Numbered from the stretch's first letter, positions 34,443 through 43,649 are shown. The stretch: 47,108 nucleotides of DNA from Chloroflexota bacterium (GCA_009838915.1 VXQT01000030.1:1-47108); one strand, 5' to 3'. The notes: generated by a model from the sequence alone, not told the origin. Made by a program: numbers and translations.

Positions 34443-34865
34443 ATGGCGAGTCTCAACAAGGTCATGATCATTGGGAATCTGGGAGCGGATCCCGAGATGC
34501 GGTTCACTGCGAATGGCGACGCGATGGCGACGTTCAACGTCGCCTGCAATCGGCGCTATCAGACTCGTGAAGGCGAACAACGTGAAGATACTGAGTGGGT
34601 GCGCGTCGTTTTGTGGAGGCGTCTCGCTGAGATCGCCGGACAGTACTTGAGCAAGGGACGTCAGGTATACATCGAAGGCCGTCTGCAAACACGCCAGTGG
34701 CAGGACCGAGAAGGAAACACTCGGTACACCACCGAGGTAGTGGGGAACGAGATGGTGTTGCTGGGTAGTCGCGGCGATGGCGGTGGCGGCGGGGGAGGCA
34801 ACTGGGAGGATGGTCCTAGGGACATTGGCGGCGGGCCCGATGCCGGGGACCTGCCGTTCGAATAG
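34443..34865 (+). CDS. ssb: Single-stranded DNA-binding protein
   Basis: The 140-residue protein has the OB-fold start [20 protein letters not shown], the [21 protein letters not shown] core and the [15 protein letters not shown]-like strand near residue 75. A short Gly-rich linker leads to the acidic tip DAGDLPFE, where the family usually ends in DDDIPF; an extra Glu follows the Phe here. The tip recruits replication and repair proteins, so the added residue may matter. It lies between rpsF and rpsR, the common arrangement. Confidence 0.95.
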   Translation: MASLNKVMIIGNLGADPEMRFTANGDAMATFNVACNRRYQTREGEQREDTEWVRVVLWRRLAEIAGQYLSKGRQVYIEGRLQTRQWQDREGNTRYTTEVVGNEMVLLGSRGDGGGGGGGNWEDGPRDIGGGPDAGDLPFE

Positions 34866-34889
34866 GCGATTCCGCGTCCTGCACGGGCG

Positions 34890-34910
34890 CTCGACACAGA
34901 CTCGACACAG
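34890..34910 (+). repeat. Short direct repeat upstream of rpsR
   Basis: CTCGACACAG at 34890-34899 is repeated exactly at 34901-34910 after one A, giving an 11-base unit, followed by CACAG. It sits in the 63-base ssb-rpsR gap, 18 bases before the rpsR ATG and next to its ribosome binding site. Confidence 0.8.
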
Positions 34911-34928
34911 CACAGTGGAGATGGATGG

Positions 34929-35669
34929 ATGACGACTGAACCGGAACCGCAGATTGAATCCGCGCCGACGGCCGCGGCGCCCGCTCCGGCGCCGACGCCG
35001 GTGATCCGCCCCGGTCCCGACGCGGGCGACCGACTGCCGCAGATGATCGAGCGCACGAGGCGCCGCGGCCGACGCCGGCGTGCGCCGGTCTTTACGCCGC
35101 AGGAAGTGGCAACGATTGACTACAAGGACGTCGACCGGTTGAAGAAGCTGATCTCCGACCGTGGACGGATTGAACCGCGCCGCAAGACCGGGCTGACGGC
35201 CAAGGACCAGCGCAAGATCGCGCGCGAGATCAAGCGGGCGCGTCAGGTCGCGTTGCTGCCGTACACGGCCGAGCACATGCGCCAGACCTCGCGGTTCCGC
35301 ATGGTGACGCGGATGGCGCAGCGAGCGATGCGCGCGGAGCTGGACGACGCGCCGCCGTCGGAGCCGGTCGAGGGCGGCGCTGAGCAGGAGGCGGCAGCGC
35401 CTGCCGAGACCGTCGCGCCAGTCGAGGCTGTTGCGTCCGCCGAGCCTGTTGCGTCCGCCGAGCCTGTTGCGGCTGCCGAGCCTGCAGCCCCTGTGGAGCC
35501 CGTCGAGGCTGCCGAGCCTGTCGAGCCGGAGGCGCCTGCTCAGGAGGATGGCCCGGTCGAGTCGCAGGCGACTGCAGCGACGGAGGAGACCGTTGAACCA
35601 GAAGCGCCGGCAGAAGCAGAGTCGGCGGACGCGCCGGAAGCGGCGGAGAACGAGGAATCCGGCGCCTGA
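34929..35669 (+). CDS. rpsR: 30S ribosomal protein S18 with long N- and C-terminal extensions
   Basis: The S18 core is at about residues 55-113: [21 protein letters not shown], then [37 protein letters not shown], including the signature RRKTGL. The protein is 246 residues against 75-90 for typical S18. A Pro/Ala-rich and then Arg-rich leader of about 50 residues precedes the core. About 130 residues follow, the last 100 being Ala/Pro/Glu repeats of the form [10 protein letters not shown], strongly acidic. The tail has no stop or frameshift before it and keeps a coding codon pattern. hom overlaps the stop by one base. Confidence 0.9.
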   Translation: MTTEPEPQIESAPTAAAPAPAPTPVIRPGPDAGDRLPQMIERTRRRGRRRRAPVFTPQEVATIDYKDVDRLKKLISDRGRIEPRRKTGLTAKDQRKIAREIKRARQVALLPYTAEHMRQTSRFRMVTRMAQRAMRAELDDAPPSEPVEGGAEQEAAAPAETVAPVEAVASAEPVASAEPVAAAEPAAPVEPVEAAEPVEPEAPAQEDGPVESQATAATEETVEPEAPAEAESADAPEAAENEESGA

Positions 35670-36973
35670 TGGGTGAGTCGCTGGGCATCGGTTTGCTGGG
35701 AATTGGCGTCGTCGGAGGCGGCGTCCTCGATGCGCTGCGAACCAATGCGCAGGCATATGAAAGCCGTTGCGGACGGAAGCTGCAGCTGCGCGCGGCGGCA
35801 GTGCGCAACGTGGCGGCCCGTTCGTCGCTGGCCGATAGCGGGTTGGCGCTGACTGCGGATCCCGAAGAAGTGGCCACGCGGGACGACGTTGACATCGTCG
35901 TGGAGCTCATCGGCGGCGAGTCTCCCGCGGCGGAGTGTATCGAGGCGGCGCTGTCGGCTGGCAAGTCGGTGGTGACCGCCAACAAGGAAGTGATGGCGAA
36001 GCGGGGTCCGGCGCTGCTGGCGCTGGCGGAGAGCCGAGGGGTGGAACTGCGCTACGAAGCGAGCGTGGGCGGCGGGATTCCAATCATCGGGGTGTTGCAG
36101 CGCGATTTGCAGGCCAACGACGTGTCGTCGGTGCGGGCGATCATCAACGGCACGACCAACTACATGATCACTGCGATGTCGCGAGACGGTCTGAGCTACG
36201 CCGACGCACTGAGCGATGCGCAACGGTTGGGTTATGCGGAGGCGGATCCGGCGAGCGATGTGGACGGGGTCGACGCGGCGTACAAGCTGGCGATTCTGTC
36301 ATCGCTGGCGTTTCACGCGACGGTCGGGCCGGAGGACGTGCATCGAGAGGGAATTCGCTTGCTATCGGCGCGTGACTTCGTCCATGCGCGCAACCTGGGC
36401 TATGCGATCCGCATGCTGGCGACGGGCCGGAGAACGGCAGGCGGTCTGGACCTGAGAGTGCATCCGACGCTGGTGCCGCTGGCCGATCCGATGGCGGCGG
36501 TGGAGGGCGTGTTGAATGCGGTCTCGGTCTCCGGCGATCTGATCGGTTCGGTAGTGCTGGAGGGACCGGGAGCCGGTTCGGGTCCAACATCGAGCGCGGT
36601 GGTGGCCGACATCCTCGACGTGGCCGGCCGATTGGCCTCGGGCCAGCGGCCGCGTTTGCAGCGTCCGATGGACTCGGCGCCACGACTGGCATCGCTGGCA
36701 GATGTCTGCGTGCGGACGTACTTGCGCGTTGAGGTGCCGGACCGAGCCGGCGTGCTTGCCGAACTGGGCGCGGTGTTCGCGGCGGAAGGAGTCAGCATCG
36801 CTTCGGTGTTACAGACGCCGCATCCGGAGCGCCGACAATCGGCCGATTTGATCATCACCACGCACGCCTGCCAGGACGGCGCAATCGATCGGGTACTCGA
36901 GCGGTTGGAAGATTCCGGCAGCGTGATTGAGCTGGGCGTGCGTCTACGGATCGAGGACGGTCGTGACGACTGA
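35669..36973 (+). CDS. hom: Homoserine dehydrogenase
   Basis: Reduces aspartate semialdehyde to homoserine. The 434-residue protein has the NAD(P)-binding start GIGLLGIGVVGGGVLDALR, KSVVTANKEVMAKRGPALL, the YEASVGGGIPIIGVLQRDL signature with INGTTNYMI, and the catalytic DVDGVDAAYKLAILSSLAF region. A C-terminal ACT domain starts near residue 350 (TYLRVEVPDRAGVLAELGAVFA), usual for threonine feedback. It begins a tight hom/coiled-coil/thrC/folE run with overlapping stops and starts. Confidence 0.96.
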   Translation: MGESLGIGLLGIGVVGGGVLDALRTNAQAYESRCGRKLQLRAAAVRNVAARSSLADSGLALTADPEEVATRDDVDIVVELIGGESPAAECIEAALSAGKSVVTANKEVMAKRGPALLALAESRGVELRYEASVGGGIPIIGVLQRDLQANDVSSVRAIINGTTNYMITAMSRDGLSYADALSDAQRLGYAEADPASDVDGVDAAYKLAILSSLAFHATVGPEDVHREGIRLLSARDFVHARNLGYAIRMLATGRRTAGGLDLRVHPTLVPLADPMAAVEGVLNAVSVSGDLIGSVVLEGPGAGSGPTSSAVVADILDVAGRLASGQRPRLQRPMDSAPRLASLADVCVRTYLRVEVPDRAGVLAELGAVFAAEGVSIASVLQTPHPERRQSADLIITTHACQDGAIDRVLERLEDSGSVIELGVRLRIEDGRDD

Positions 36974-37970
36974 TCGAAGCGACGAGAGCGAGGGACGCTG
37001 GCTTCGCTTGGAGGAGTCGTTGAGCGGATTGCAGACGCGGACCGCGGACTTGGCCCAGGCGCGGGTTCGCGAAGAGCGGGAGGTCAGTGCGCTTGACCAA
37101 CGCTTGCGCGAGCTGGAGGGCAGCACGCTATCCCTGGGCTCGGAGATTGCCGCAGCGATGCGTCAACTCGATGAGTTACAGAATCTACGCGAGCGGATGA
37201 ATCGGTTCAGCGGAGAGATGGCCGAGCACCGAGAGCTGGTCGATGCCTCGGTGCGGCAGGCTCGACAAGAGATTGACGGGGTGCGCGAGTCGGGCAACGA
37301 CGCGATGCGTCGGCTGCAGGCGAGCGAGAAGGCGCTATCCGATCTACGTGAGCGACTGGAAGTGTTCGACGAGTCGATCCGACGGGTCAATGCGGAAGGT
37401 GGCGAAACGGCGCACCGAATGTCGCAGATCGAGAACAGCCAGGTGGCGCTGGGCGCGAGAATCTCGGCAAATGCGGATGGGATTCGCCGTGCGGCGAACG
37501 AAGGCAGCGCGCTGGAGAGCCGCACGGAGACGCTTGAGCGTCAGTTGGCAAGCCTGACGGAGCGCCTGGAGCTGTCGTACCAGAGTCTGCGGCGGGTCCA
37601 GGAAACTGCCGAGCAGTGGGAGGACCTGAAGACGAACGTCGACGCGTTACGAGGTCGAGTGGAGGAATCGCTCGAGTCGCTGGATGCATCGAAGGCGGTC
37701 GTATCTTCGGTGCAACGCGGCTTCGAGGCGATTGAGGAGCGGATTGGAAACATCGAGCGGATGGGCGAGCAACTCCGCGTTCGCGATGCGAGACGAGAGC
37801 GAGCGGTGTCGTCGCTGGGCGACCGAATCGACAGCGTGTCCAGCCTGACTGCGCAAGAGCAGGAGCGATTTGTCTCGCTGCAGGAGCAGGTCCGGCGACG
37901 GCAGATCGAGGAGTTGGAGCAAGAGATCCGAGAGTTGAAGTCTTATCTGCGAGTGCGCGGCGATGACTAG
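36963..37970 (+). CDS. Coiled-coil protein of unknown function between hom and thrC
   Basis: About 335 residues with almost continuous heptad patterns of Leu/Val and charged residues, many Arg, Glu and Gln, and very few Pro or aromatic residues, so a long alpha-helical coiled coil is expected. No signal peptide, membrane segment or enzyme motif is visible. GTG 36963 is chosen because the overlap with hom is then 11 bases; the stop overlaps the thrC start by 8 bases. It is not a known threonine pathway protein. It could be a structural or scaffold protein whose position is only due to shared transcription. Confidence 0.75.
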   Translation: MTTDRSDESEGRWLRLEESLSGLQTRTADLAQARVREEREVSALDQRLRELEGSTLSLGSEIAAAMRQLDELQNLRERMNRFSGEMAEHRELVDASVRQARQEIDGVRESGNDAMRRLQASEKALSDLRERLEVFDESIRRVNAEGGETAHRMSQIENSQVALGARISANADGIRRAANEGSALESRTETLERQLASLTERLELSYQSLRRVQETAEQWEDLKTNVDALRGRVEESLESLDASKAVVSSVQRGFEAIEERIGNIERMGEQLRVRDARRERAVSSLGDRIDSVSSLTAQEQERFVSLQEQVRRRQIEELEQEIRELKSYLRVRGDD

Positions 37971-39054
37971 CGGCGCACTGCAGGCAGGGCCGTGGAGCGG
38001 CGCTGGGGTGTTGCAGCGCTATGCCGAGTGGCTGCCAGTCGATGAGACGACGCCCGAGGTGACGTTGGGCGAGGGCAGCACACCGCTGGTCCGCGCTGCG
38101 AGCCTGGAGCAGGCGACGGGAGCGGACGAGGTCTGGCTGAAGCTGGAGATGTGCAATCCGACCGGATCGTTCAAGGATCGGGGAATGGCGGTTGCGGTGG
38201 CGAAGGCGGTCGAACAGGGTGCGAATGCGGTGCTCTGCGCATCGACCGGAAACACGAGCGCGTCGGCCGCGGCTTATGCGGCCCGTTGCGGCCTGCGTGC
38301 CTTCGTCCTGGTGCCCGAAGGGCGGATTGCCAAGGGCAAGCTCGCCCAGGCGGCGGCGCACGGCGCGAAGATCCTGGCAGTGGACGGCAACTTCGACGAT
38401 GCGCTGCGCTCGGCGCAAGAGCTGACCGAGCGCCTCCCGGTGGCGCTCGTCAACTCGCTGAATCCGTACCGGATTGAGGGTCAGAAGACGGCGGCGATGG
38501 AGATCGTGGATCAGATCGGCGACGCACCCGATCTGCATTGCATCCCGGTGGGCAACGCCGGAAACATCACCGCCTACTGGCGCGGGTACCGCGATTACTT
38601 CCAGGCGGAGCGAGCGTCGCGGCTTCCGAAGATGTTGGGCGTGCAGGCCTCGGGCGCGGCGCCGCTGGTGTTGGGCCGCCCGGTCGAACAGCCGGAGACG
38701 ATCGCCACCGCGATCCGGATTGGATCGCCGGCATCGTGGGACGGAGCGATATCGGCGCGAGACGAGTCGCACGGAACGATCGTCGCGGTCAGCGATGAGG
38801 ACATTCTCGAGGCCTACCGCATGCTGGCCAACAGTGAAGGCGTGTTCTGCGAGCCTGCCTCGGCCGCCTCGGTGGCGGGGCTTCTGGCGCAACATGGCAA
38901 CGGATCGCTGGCTGGACGTCGGGTGGTCTGCACAATCACGGGACACGGCCTCAAGGATCCCGAGCGGGCGATTGAGTCGATTCGCGCCGACGTAACTGAG
39001 ATCGGTCAGGAGTACGAAGAGGCGGAGGCGGCGATCAGGGAGGCGTTGGCATGA
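37963..39054 (+). CDS. thrC: Threonine synthase
   Basis: PLP enzyme that converts phosphohomoserine to threonine. The 363-residue protein is the shorter class. Motifs are [11 protein letters not shown], the PLP-lysine motif [39 protein letters not shown], the phosphate-binding [17 protein letters not shown] and the C-terminal [14 protein letters not shown]. Its start overlaps the coiled-coil gene and its stop overlaps folE (ATGA). With hom, thrB and aspartate kinase in the window, only aspartate-semialdehyde dehydrogenase is missing from the aspartate-to-threonine route. Confidence 0.96.
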   Translation: MTSGALQAGPWSGAGVLQRYAEWLPVDETTPEVTLGEGSTPLVRAASLEQATGADEVWLKLEMCNPTGSFKDRGMAVAVAKAVEQGANAVLCASTGNTSASAAAYAARCGLRAFVLVPEGRIAKGKLAQAAAHGAKILAVDGNFDDALRSAQELTERLPVALVNSLNPYRIEGQKTAAMEIVDQIGDAPDLHCIPVGNAGNITAYWRGYRDYFQAERASRLPKMLGVQASGAAPLVLGRPVEQPETIATAIRIGSPASWDGAISARDESHGTIVAVSDEDILEAYRMLANSEGVFCEPASAASVAGLLAQHGNGSLAGRRVVCTITGHGLKDPERAIESIRADVTEIGQEYEEAEAAIREALA

Positions 39055-39626
39055 GCGACCTGGTCGACCGGAAGCGCGCGGAGGCGGCGGTGCGCGAGTT
39101 GCTGCTCGCAGTGGGCGAGGATCCGGATCGGGAGGGACTGCTGGATACGCCGCGCCGCGTGGTGGCGGCGTTCGAGGAAACAATGGGCGGGCGCGAAGTG
39201 GACATTCCCCACCTGCTCTCAGTCGGATTCGAGGAGGGTCACGACGAGATGGTGATCCTCCGGGATGTGCCATTTTTCTCGATGTGCGAGCATCACTTGA
39301 TGCCGTTTCACGGGATCGCGCACGTGGGCTACGTACCCAACGGCCGGGTAGTTGGACTGTCGAAGCTGGCCCGGCTGGTTGACGCGATTGCCAGGCGACC
39401 GCAGTTGCAGGAGCGATTGACGGCCCAGGTGGCCGACATGCTGATGGAGACGCTGCAACCACAGGGCGCGGGCGTGGCAGTTGAGGCGGAGCACCTGTGC
39501 ATGCAGATGCGTGGAATCAAGAAGCCGGGCTCACGAATGCTCACGTCGGCGATGCGAGGCAGCTTCCGCGAGCAGCAGGAGACGCGGGCCGAGTTCCTCT
39601 CGCTGGTTGGGACGCAGCGCCTGTGA
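39051..39626 (+). CDS. folE: GTP cyclohydrolase I
   Basis: Makes dihydroneopterin triphosphate from GTP, the first step of tetrahydrofolate synthesis. The 191-residue protein has [20 protein letters not shown], the zinc-site motif [44 protein letters not shown] and [17 protein letters not shown] with the second zinc cysteine. All zinc residues (Cys, His, Cys) are present. It overlaps thrC by 4 bases, and a CelD-type gene starts within its stop codon. Confidence 0.97.
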   Translation: MSDLVDRKRAEAAVRELLLAVGEDPDREGLLDTPRRVVAAFEETMGGREVDIPHLLSVGFEEGHDEMVILRDVPFFSMCEHHLMPFHGIAHVGYVPNGRVVGLSKLARLVDAIARRPQLQERLTAQVADMLMETLQPQGAGVAVEAEHLCMQMRGIKKPGSRMLTSAMRGSFREQQETRAEFLSLVGTQRL

Positions 39627-40615
39627 CCCTAAAGGTGATTCGCGGAGGATTTGCCGAACTGGGCGAGCGCTGGGGCGAGTTGTGCCGGACCACGGACGCG
39701 ATGCCGTTCTCGACGCCGGAGTTCGGCCAGACGTGGTGGTCGGTGTTCGGTGGGTCGAGCGAGGCGGAAGTCGAGTTGCTGGGATTGGAGAACGGGACCG
39801 GCGAGCTGATCGGACTTGCGCCGTTGAAGCGTTGCGGCGCACACTGGTCGTTTGCCGGAGATCATGAAATCTCGGACTACCTGGGACCGGCGGCGAAGCC
39901 AGGTCAGGAGGCGGTGCTTGCCGACGCAGTGCTGGAGCGGCTCGAGGGTGCAGGAGCGGCGCAGGCCGAGTTTCGCGGGCTGGAGCCAGGATCCCGTTGG
40001 GTCGAGGCATTCGCGGTTGCGTCGAAGCGTGGTTGGCAGCTAGACGTGAGCGACGAAGCGGTATGTCCGACGGTGAGTATCGAGGGTGGTTGGGACGCGT
40101 ACTTGTCGGGATTGCGGCCGCGGGATCGGCGGGAAGTGCGGCGGAAGCTCCGTCCGTTGCGCCAGTTGGGTGGCGCGGTGGCATTCGAGTCGGCGGAAAC
40201 TCCGGGCGCTGTCGCCGCGCGGATGCCGGAGTTCATGGCGATGATGGCGGATTCGAGGGGCGACAAGGCCGTCTTTCTGACCGAACAGATGCGGACGTTC
40301 TTCGAACGGCTGACGGGCGCGCTGGCCGAGGCAGGCGTGGTGCGCCTGTACGTGATGTCAATCTCGGGCGAGGCGGCGGCGATGGTGTTGTGCTTCGTCG
40401 CTCGAAATCAGCTACTGCTGTACAACAGTGGCTACGCTCCCAAGTTCCGCGATTTGTCGGCGGGACTGGGATCGAAGGTGCTGTGCATCCGCGATGCGGT
40501 CGAGCAAGGGATGTCGAGCGTGAACTTCCTGCGTGGGGATGAGCCGTACAAGTATGAGCTCGGCGGCCGCGACGCGGTGGTCCGACGGATCCGGCTGACT
40601 CGGGAGGTCGCGTGA
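39623..40615 (+). CDS. CelD/BcsL-type GNAT acyltransferase
   Basis: The 330-residue protein fits the CelD/FemAB-like acyltransferase family: an N-terminal half with MPFSTPEFGQTWWSVFGG, a central LRPRDRREVRRKLRPLRQLG and a C-terminal GNAT fold with VRLYVMSISGEAAAMVLCFVA, LLLYNSGYAPKFRDLSAGLGSKVL and FLRGDEPYKYELGGRD. The last two stretches are typical of the family. The acyl donor and acceptor are unknown; such enzymes often modify polysaccharides or amino sugars. GTG 39623 overlaps the folE stop. The following glycosyltransferase and PIG-L genes suggest a shared glycoconjugate or thiol pathway. Confidence 0.82.
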   Translation: MTLKVIRGGFAELGERWGELCRTTDAMPFSTPEFGQTWWSVFGGSSEAEVELLGLENGTGELIGLAPLKRCGAHWSFAGDHEISDYLGPAAKPGQEAVLADAVLERLEGAGAAQAEFRGLEPGSRWVEAFAVASKRGWQLDVSDEAVCPTVSIEGGWDAYLSGLRPRDRREVRRKLRPLRQLGGAVAFESAETPGAVAARMPEFMAMMADSRGDKAVFLTEQMRTFFERLTGALAEAGVVRLYVMSISGEAAAMVLCFVARNQLLLYNSGYAPKFRDLSAGLGSKVLCIRDAVEQGMSSVNFLRGDEPYKYELGGRDAVVRRIRLTREVA

Positions 40616-41913
40616 TGCTGCGGCTGCCGCGTCGCCTGGCTGTGCTGTCGACGCACACCTCTCCGCTGGCCCGGGCAGGCACGACGAAGGCCGGCGGGAT
40701 GAACGTGTACGTCGCCGAGCTGTCCCGCCAGTTGGGCGCGATGGGCTGGGACGTCGACGTCTTCACGCGGCGCGATCGGGCGGATGCGCCCTGCGTCGAG
40801 ACGCTCGCGCCGGGAGTGCGGCTGTTCCACGTCGCAGCGGGACCGACCGAGCCGCTGCCGCCAATTGAGGTGGCTGGCCACGTGACGGAGTTCACCGAGG
40901 GCGTGGCCGAGCTGACGAGCGGCAACGACCACTATGACCTGGTCCACTCACATTACTGGGTGTCGGGTCTGAGCGGCGTCGAGCTTGCGCGGCGTTGGCA
41001 GAGCCCGCACGTGGCGATGTTCCATACCCTGGGCGCGGTCAAGCAGATGTTCCAAGAGCCGGAGCCGGGTCTGCGAATCGCCGGCGAGCGTCGCGTGGTG
41101 GACTGCTCGGACGCCGTAATCAGCGCCACCGCGCACGAACGCGCCTTCCTGATTGGCCAGTACGGCGCGGAGGCGTCGCGGGTGCAGGTGGTTCCCTGCG
41201 GGCTGGACCTGAACAAGTTCCATCCGAATGGAACGGAAGCGGCGCGTCGGCGCGTGGCCGAGGTGCTTCCGGAGCTGGGCGCGCTCGATGGGCCCGGAAT
41301 CTTGTTCGTCGGTCGCCTGGAGCCGGCCAAGGGCGCGGACTTGTTGGTGCGGGCGCTGCCGATGATCGAGCAGCGATGCGACGCGACGCTTTGGATCGTC
41401 GGCGGTGATGAGCGAGACGAGTCGGAGCGCACGCGGCTGAGGCAACTCGCCGAGGCAGGCGGCGTGGGCGAACGTGTGAGGTTTGCCAGCGCGGTGGGCC
41501 GTGAGCAGTTGCCGGACCTGTATCGGGCGGCGAGCGTATGCGCGGTGCCGTCCGCGTATGAATCGTTTGGACTGGTGGCGGTCGAGGCAATGGCGTCGGG
41601 TACGCCGTCGGTGGCGACTCGGGTGGGTGGTCTGGCCAGCACGATCAGCCACGGAGAGACGGGGATGCTGGTTTCGCAGCGTCGACCGGAGCTGTTCGCA
41701 CGGGCGATCGGGAGGCTACTGTCGGATGATCCGTTGAGAACACGTATGGGCAGCGCCGCGGTCGACGGGATGCGGTTGTTTGCCTGGCCTCGCGTGGCCG
41801 CGAGTATTCTCGATGTGTACGAGGGCCTGCTGCGTGAGCGGAACGCCTCGGACCGGCAGCGCGAGTCGTGTTGCCCGGATCCGGTCGAGTCGTTGCTGGT
41901 AGCGGCGAGCTGA
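40615..41913 (+). CDS. GT4 glycosyltransferase, MshA-like
   Basis: The 432-residue protein has a GT-B fold and the features of MshA-type retaining glycosyltransferases: STHTSPLARAGTTKAGGMNVYVAELSR near the start, VHSHYWVSGL, VVPCGLDLNKFHPN, FVGRLEPAKGADLLVRALP and the donor-site motif PSAYESFGLVAVEAMASGTPSVAT (E-x7-E). MshA moves GlcNAc from UDP-GlcNAc to inositol phosphate in mycothiol synthesis; related enzymes use other acceptors. ATG 40615 has GGGAGG 7 bases upstream, better than GTG 40612. A PIG-L deacetylase follows, as in mycothiol and bacillithiol routes. Confidence 0.85.
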   Translation: MLRLPRRLAVLSTHTSPLARAGTTKAGGMNVYVAELSRQLGAMGWDVDVFTRRDRADAPCVETLAPGVRLFHVAAGPTEPLPPIEVAGHVTEFTEGVAELTSGNDHYDLVHSHYWVSGLSGVELARRWQSPHVAMFHTLGAVKQMFQEPEPGLRIAGERRVVDCSDAVISATAHERAFLIGQYGAEASRVQVVPCGLDLNKFHPNGTEAARRRVAEVLPELGALDGPGILFVGRLEPAKGADLLVRALPMIEQRCDATLWIVGGDERDESERTRLRQLAEAGGVGERVRFASAVGREQLPDLYRAASVCAVPSAYESFGLVAVEAMASGTPSVATRVGGLASTISHGETGMLVSQRRPELFARAIGRLLSDDPLRTRMGSAAVDGMRLFAWPRVAASILDVYEGLLRERNASDRQRESCCPDPVESLLVAAS

Positions 41914-41916
41914 TCG

Positions 41917-41936
41917 CTCTAAGGGCCTCTAAGGGC
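41917..41936 (+). repeat. 10-base direct repeat between the glycosyltransferase and PIG-L genes
   Basis: CTCTAAGGGC at 41917-41926 is repeated exactly at 41927-41936. It fills most of the 40-base gap and lies just upstream of the PIG-L ribosome binding site (GAGGAG). Confidence 0.85.
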
Positions 41937-41953
41937 TCGGTCGAGGAGTCGAA

Positions 41954-42739
41954 ATGACTGACGCCGAAGCGGCTGCAGAGGCGCGCCGAGCGCTGGTCGT
42001 GATGGCGCACCCGGACGACATCGAGTTCACCTGCGGCGGTACAGTGGCGCAGCTCTCGGATGACGGCTGGCATGTGACTTTCTGCCTGGTGACCAGCGGC
42101 GACAAGGGCACCAAGGACCCGAAGCTGGGTCCGGCGGATCTGGGGGCGCTGCGAGAGGCAGAGCAGGAGGCTGCATCACGGGAGCTGGGCATACGGCGCT
42201 GCATATTTCTGCGCGTGCCGGACGGTCACGTGGAGGATGGTTCGGAGTTTCGCGGTCAAATGGTGCGCGTGCTGCGCGATGTGCGGCCCGAGCTGTTGAT
42301 CACCTGGGACGGCTATCGGGGGTTCAACCATCGCGATCATCGAACCGTCGGGATCGCGGCACTGGATGCTGCGTTTCCGCTGTCGCGCAATGCCAACTCC
42401 TATGCGGAACAGGTCGCGACCGGAGCTGAGCCGGTGAGGGTCAACACGGTGTTGTTGGCGGGCAGCAATGAGCCCAACTTCTTCGTCGACGTATCGGAGC
42501 AACTGGATCGCAGGATCGATGCGCTGCTGCGTCACGCGTCGCAAGTGCAGGCGGCCAACCGCGAAGAGATGGTCAAGCGGATGCAGCGGCGCTCGGAAAT
42601 AGCGGCGCGAGCCGGTCGAGTGCCATGGGCGGAGGGATTCCGTCGTCTGACATTCGGCGAGGTGCAGCCTCCGCGCCGTGCGGAGGCGTTGCGGGCCGAG
42701 GCGAAGGCGCGGGAGTCGGAGCGATCGAACGATGGCTGA
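41954..42739 (+). CDS. PIG-L family deacetylase (LmbE/MshB-like)
   Basis: Zinc-dependent N-deacetylase family acting on GlcNAc-type substrates. The 261-residue protein has the metal motif VVMAHPDDIEFTCGGTVAQL (AHPDD), LVTSGDKGTKDP, REAEQEAASRELGI and the C-terminal FNHRDHRTVGIAALDA with the third zinc ligand. The family includes MshB, BshB and LmbE, so the exact substrate is not fixed by sequence. Its position after an MshA-like glycosyltransferase fits a GlcNAc transfer followed by deacetylation. The stop overlaps ccsB by 8 bases. Confidence 0.9.
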   Translation: MTDAEAAAEARRALVVMAHPDDIEFTCGGTVAQLSDDGWHVTFCLVTSGDKGTKDPKLGPADLGALREAEQEAASRELGIRRCIFLRVPDGHVEDGSEFRGQMVRVLRDVRPELLITWDGYRGFNHRDHRTVGIAALDAAFPLSRNANSYAEQVATGAEPVRVNTVLLAGSNEPNFFVDVSEQLDRRIDALLRHASQVQAANREEMVKRMQRRSEIAARAGRVPWAEGFRRLTFGEVQPPRRAEALRAEAKARESERSNDG

Positions 42740-43649
42740 CGGTGCGCTGTTCCTCTTGTGGGGGAGCTTCGTCGCGGCCGGTTGCGCTGCGGTGGCCTAC
42801 GTGGTGTATGCCGTGCAGCCGAAGTTGCACCTGACCTGGACCCCCCGCCGGGTGGTGGCGACCGACCCATCCTTCAGCCTGGCGGAGCCGGCGCCGCTGC
42901 GCTCGGCGACGTTGGGCGGAGTGGCGACGTTGAGCCTGTGGGCGGCGGCGGTGCTGGGAATTGTCGGATTGGCGATGCGTACGCTTGCGTTGAATCACGC
43001 GCCGTACAGCAACCTGTTCGAGTTCTCGATGTCGTTTGGCATCGCGATCGTGCTGCTCTATGGGATCTTCGAGCTGCGCTCGGGCACGAGGCTGCCGGGC
43101 GCTTTTGTGCTGCCTGTCGCGTGCGGGCTGTACGGCTCTGCCCTGGCGTTTCCGAGCGAGGGTCAAGACATCCTGGTACCGGCCCTGCAGAGTCCGACCC
43201 TGCTGACGATTCACGTCGCGCTGATGATTCTCTCGTACGCCGTCCTCGCGGTGGCGTTCGGCGGCGCGGCGATGCACCTGGTGCAGGGATTTCCCAACGC
43301 CGTGGCCGAGCGGGGCGGACGCTTTAGCTGGTTGCCGTCGGAGGCTCGCTGCGACGAGCTGACGTATCGCGCGGTGCTGGTCGGGTTTCCGTTGCTCGGC
43401 GCCGGGATCGCGCTGGGTGCGTTCTGGGCCAACGACGCGTGGGGACGGTACTGGGGCTGGGACCCAAAGGAAACAGCGGCGCTGGTGACCTGGCTGATCT
43501 TTGCGGTGTATATCCATGGCCGCTGGCTGCGGCAGTTCAGAGGTGCACGCAAGGCGTGGATCGTGGTGCTGGGGTTCTTCGCGGTGATGTTCACGTACCT
43601 GGGCGTGAACCTGTGGATCACGGGCCTGCACTCGTATGCGGGGGTGTAG
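42732..43649 (+). CDS. ccsB: Cytochrome c biogenesis protein, CcsB/CcsA (CcmC) type
   Basis: A membrane protein of about 305 residues with eight or so hydrophobic segments. The family hallmark is the tryptophan-rich heme-handling motif ANDAWGRYWGWDPKETAALVTWLIF near residues 235-260, with the histidines in ALNHAPYSNLFEFS, TIHVALMIL and the final GLHSYAGV. It moves heme across the membrane for attachment to c-type cytochromes in system II (or CcmC in system I). No other cytochrome maturation gene is in the window. A 282-base gap follows. Confidence 0.9.
   Translation: MADGALFLLWGSFVAAGCAAVAYVVYAVQPKLHLTWTPRRVVATDPSFSLAEPAPLRSATLGGVATLSLWAAAVLGIVGLAMRTLALNHAPYSNLFEFSMSFGIAIVLLYGIFELRSGTRLPGAFVLPVACGLYGSALAFPSEGQDILVPALQSPTLLTIHVALMILSYAVLAVAFGGAAMHLVQGFPNAVAERGGRFSWLPSEARCDELTYRAVLVGFPLLGAGIALGAFWANDAWGRYWGWDPKETAALVTWLIFAVYIHGRWLRQFRGARKAWIVVLGFFAVMFTYLGVNLWITGLHSYAGV

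Noticed and set aside
37387-39462. Open frame of about 690 codons on the minus strand across the coiled-coil gene, thrC and folE
   Set aside because: Antisense to thrC and folE, which are well conserved; composition is typical of shadow frames.
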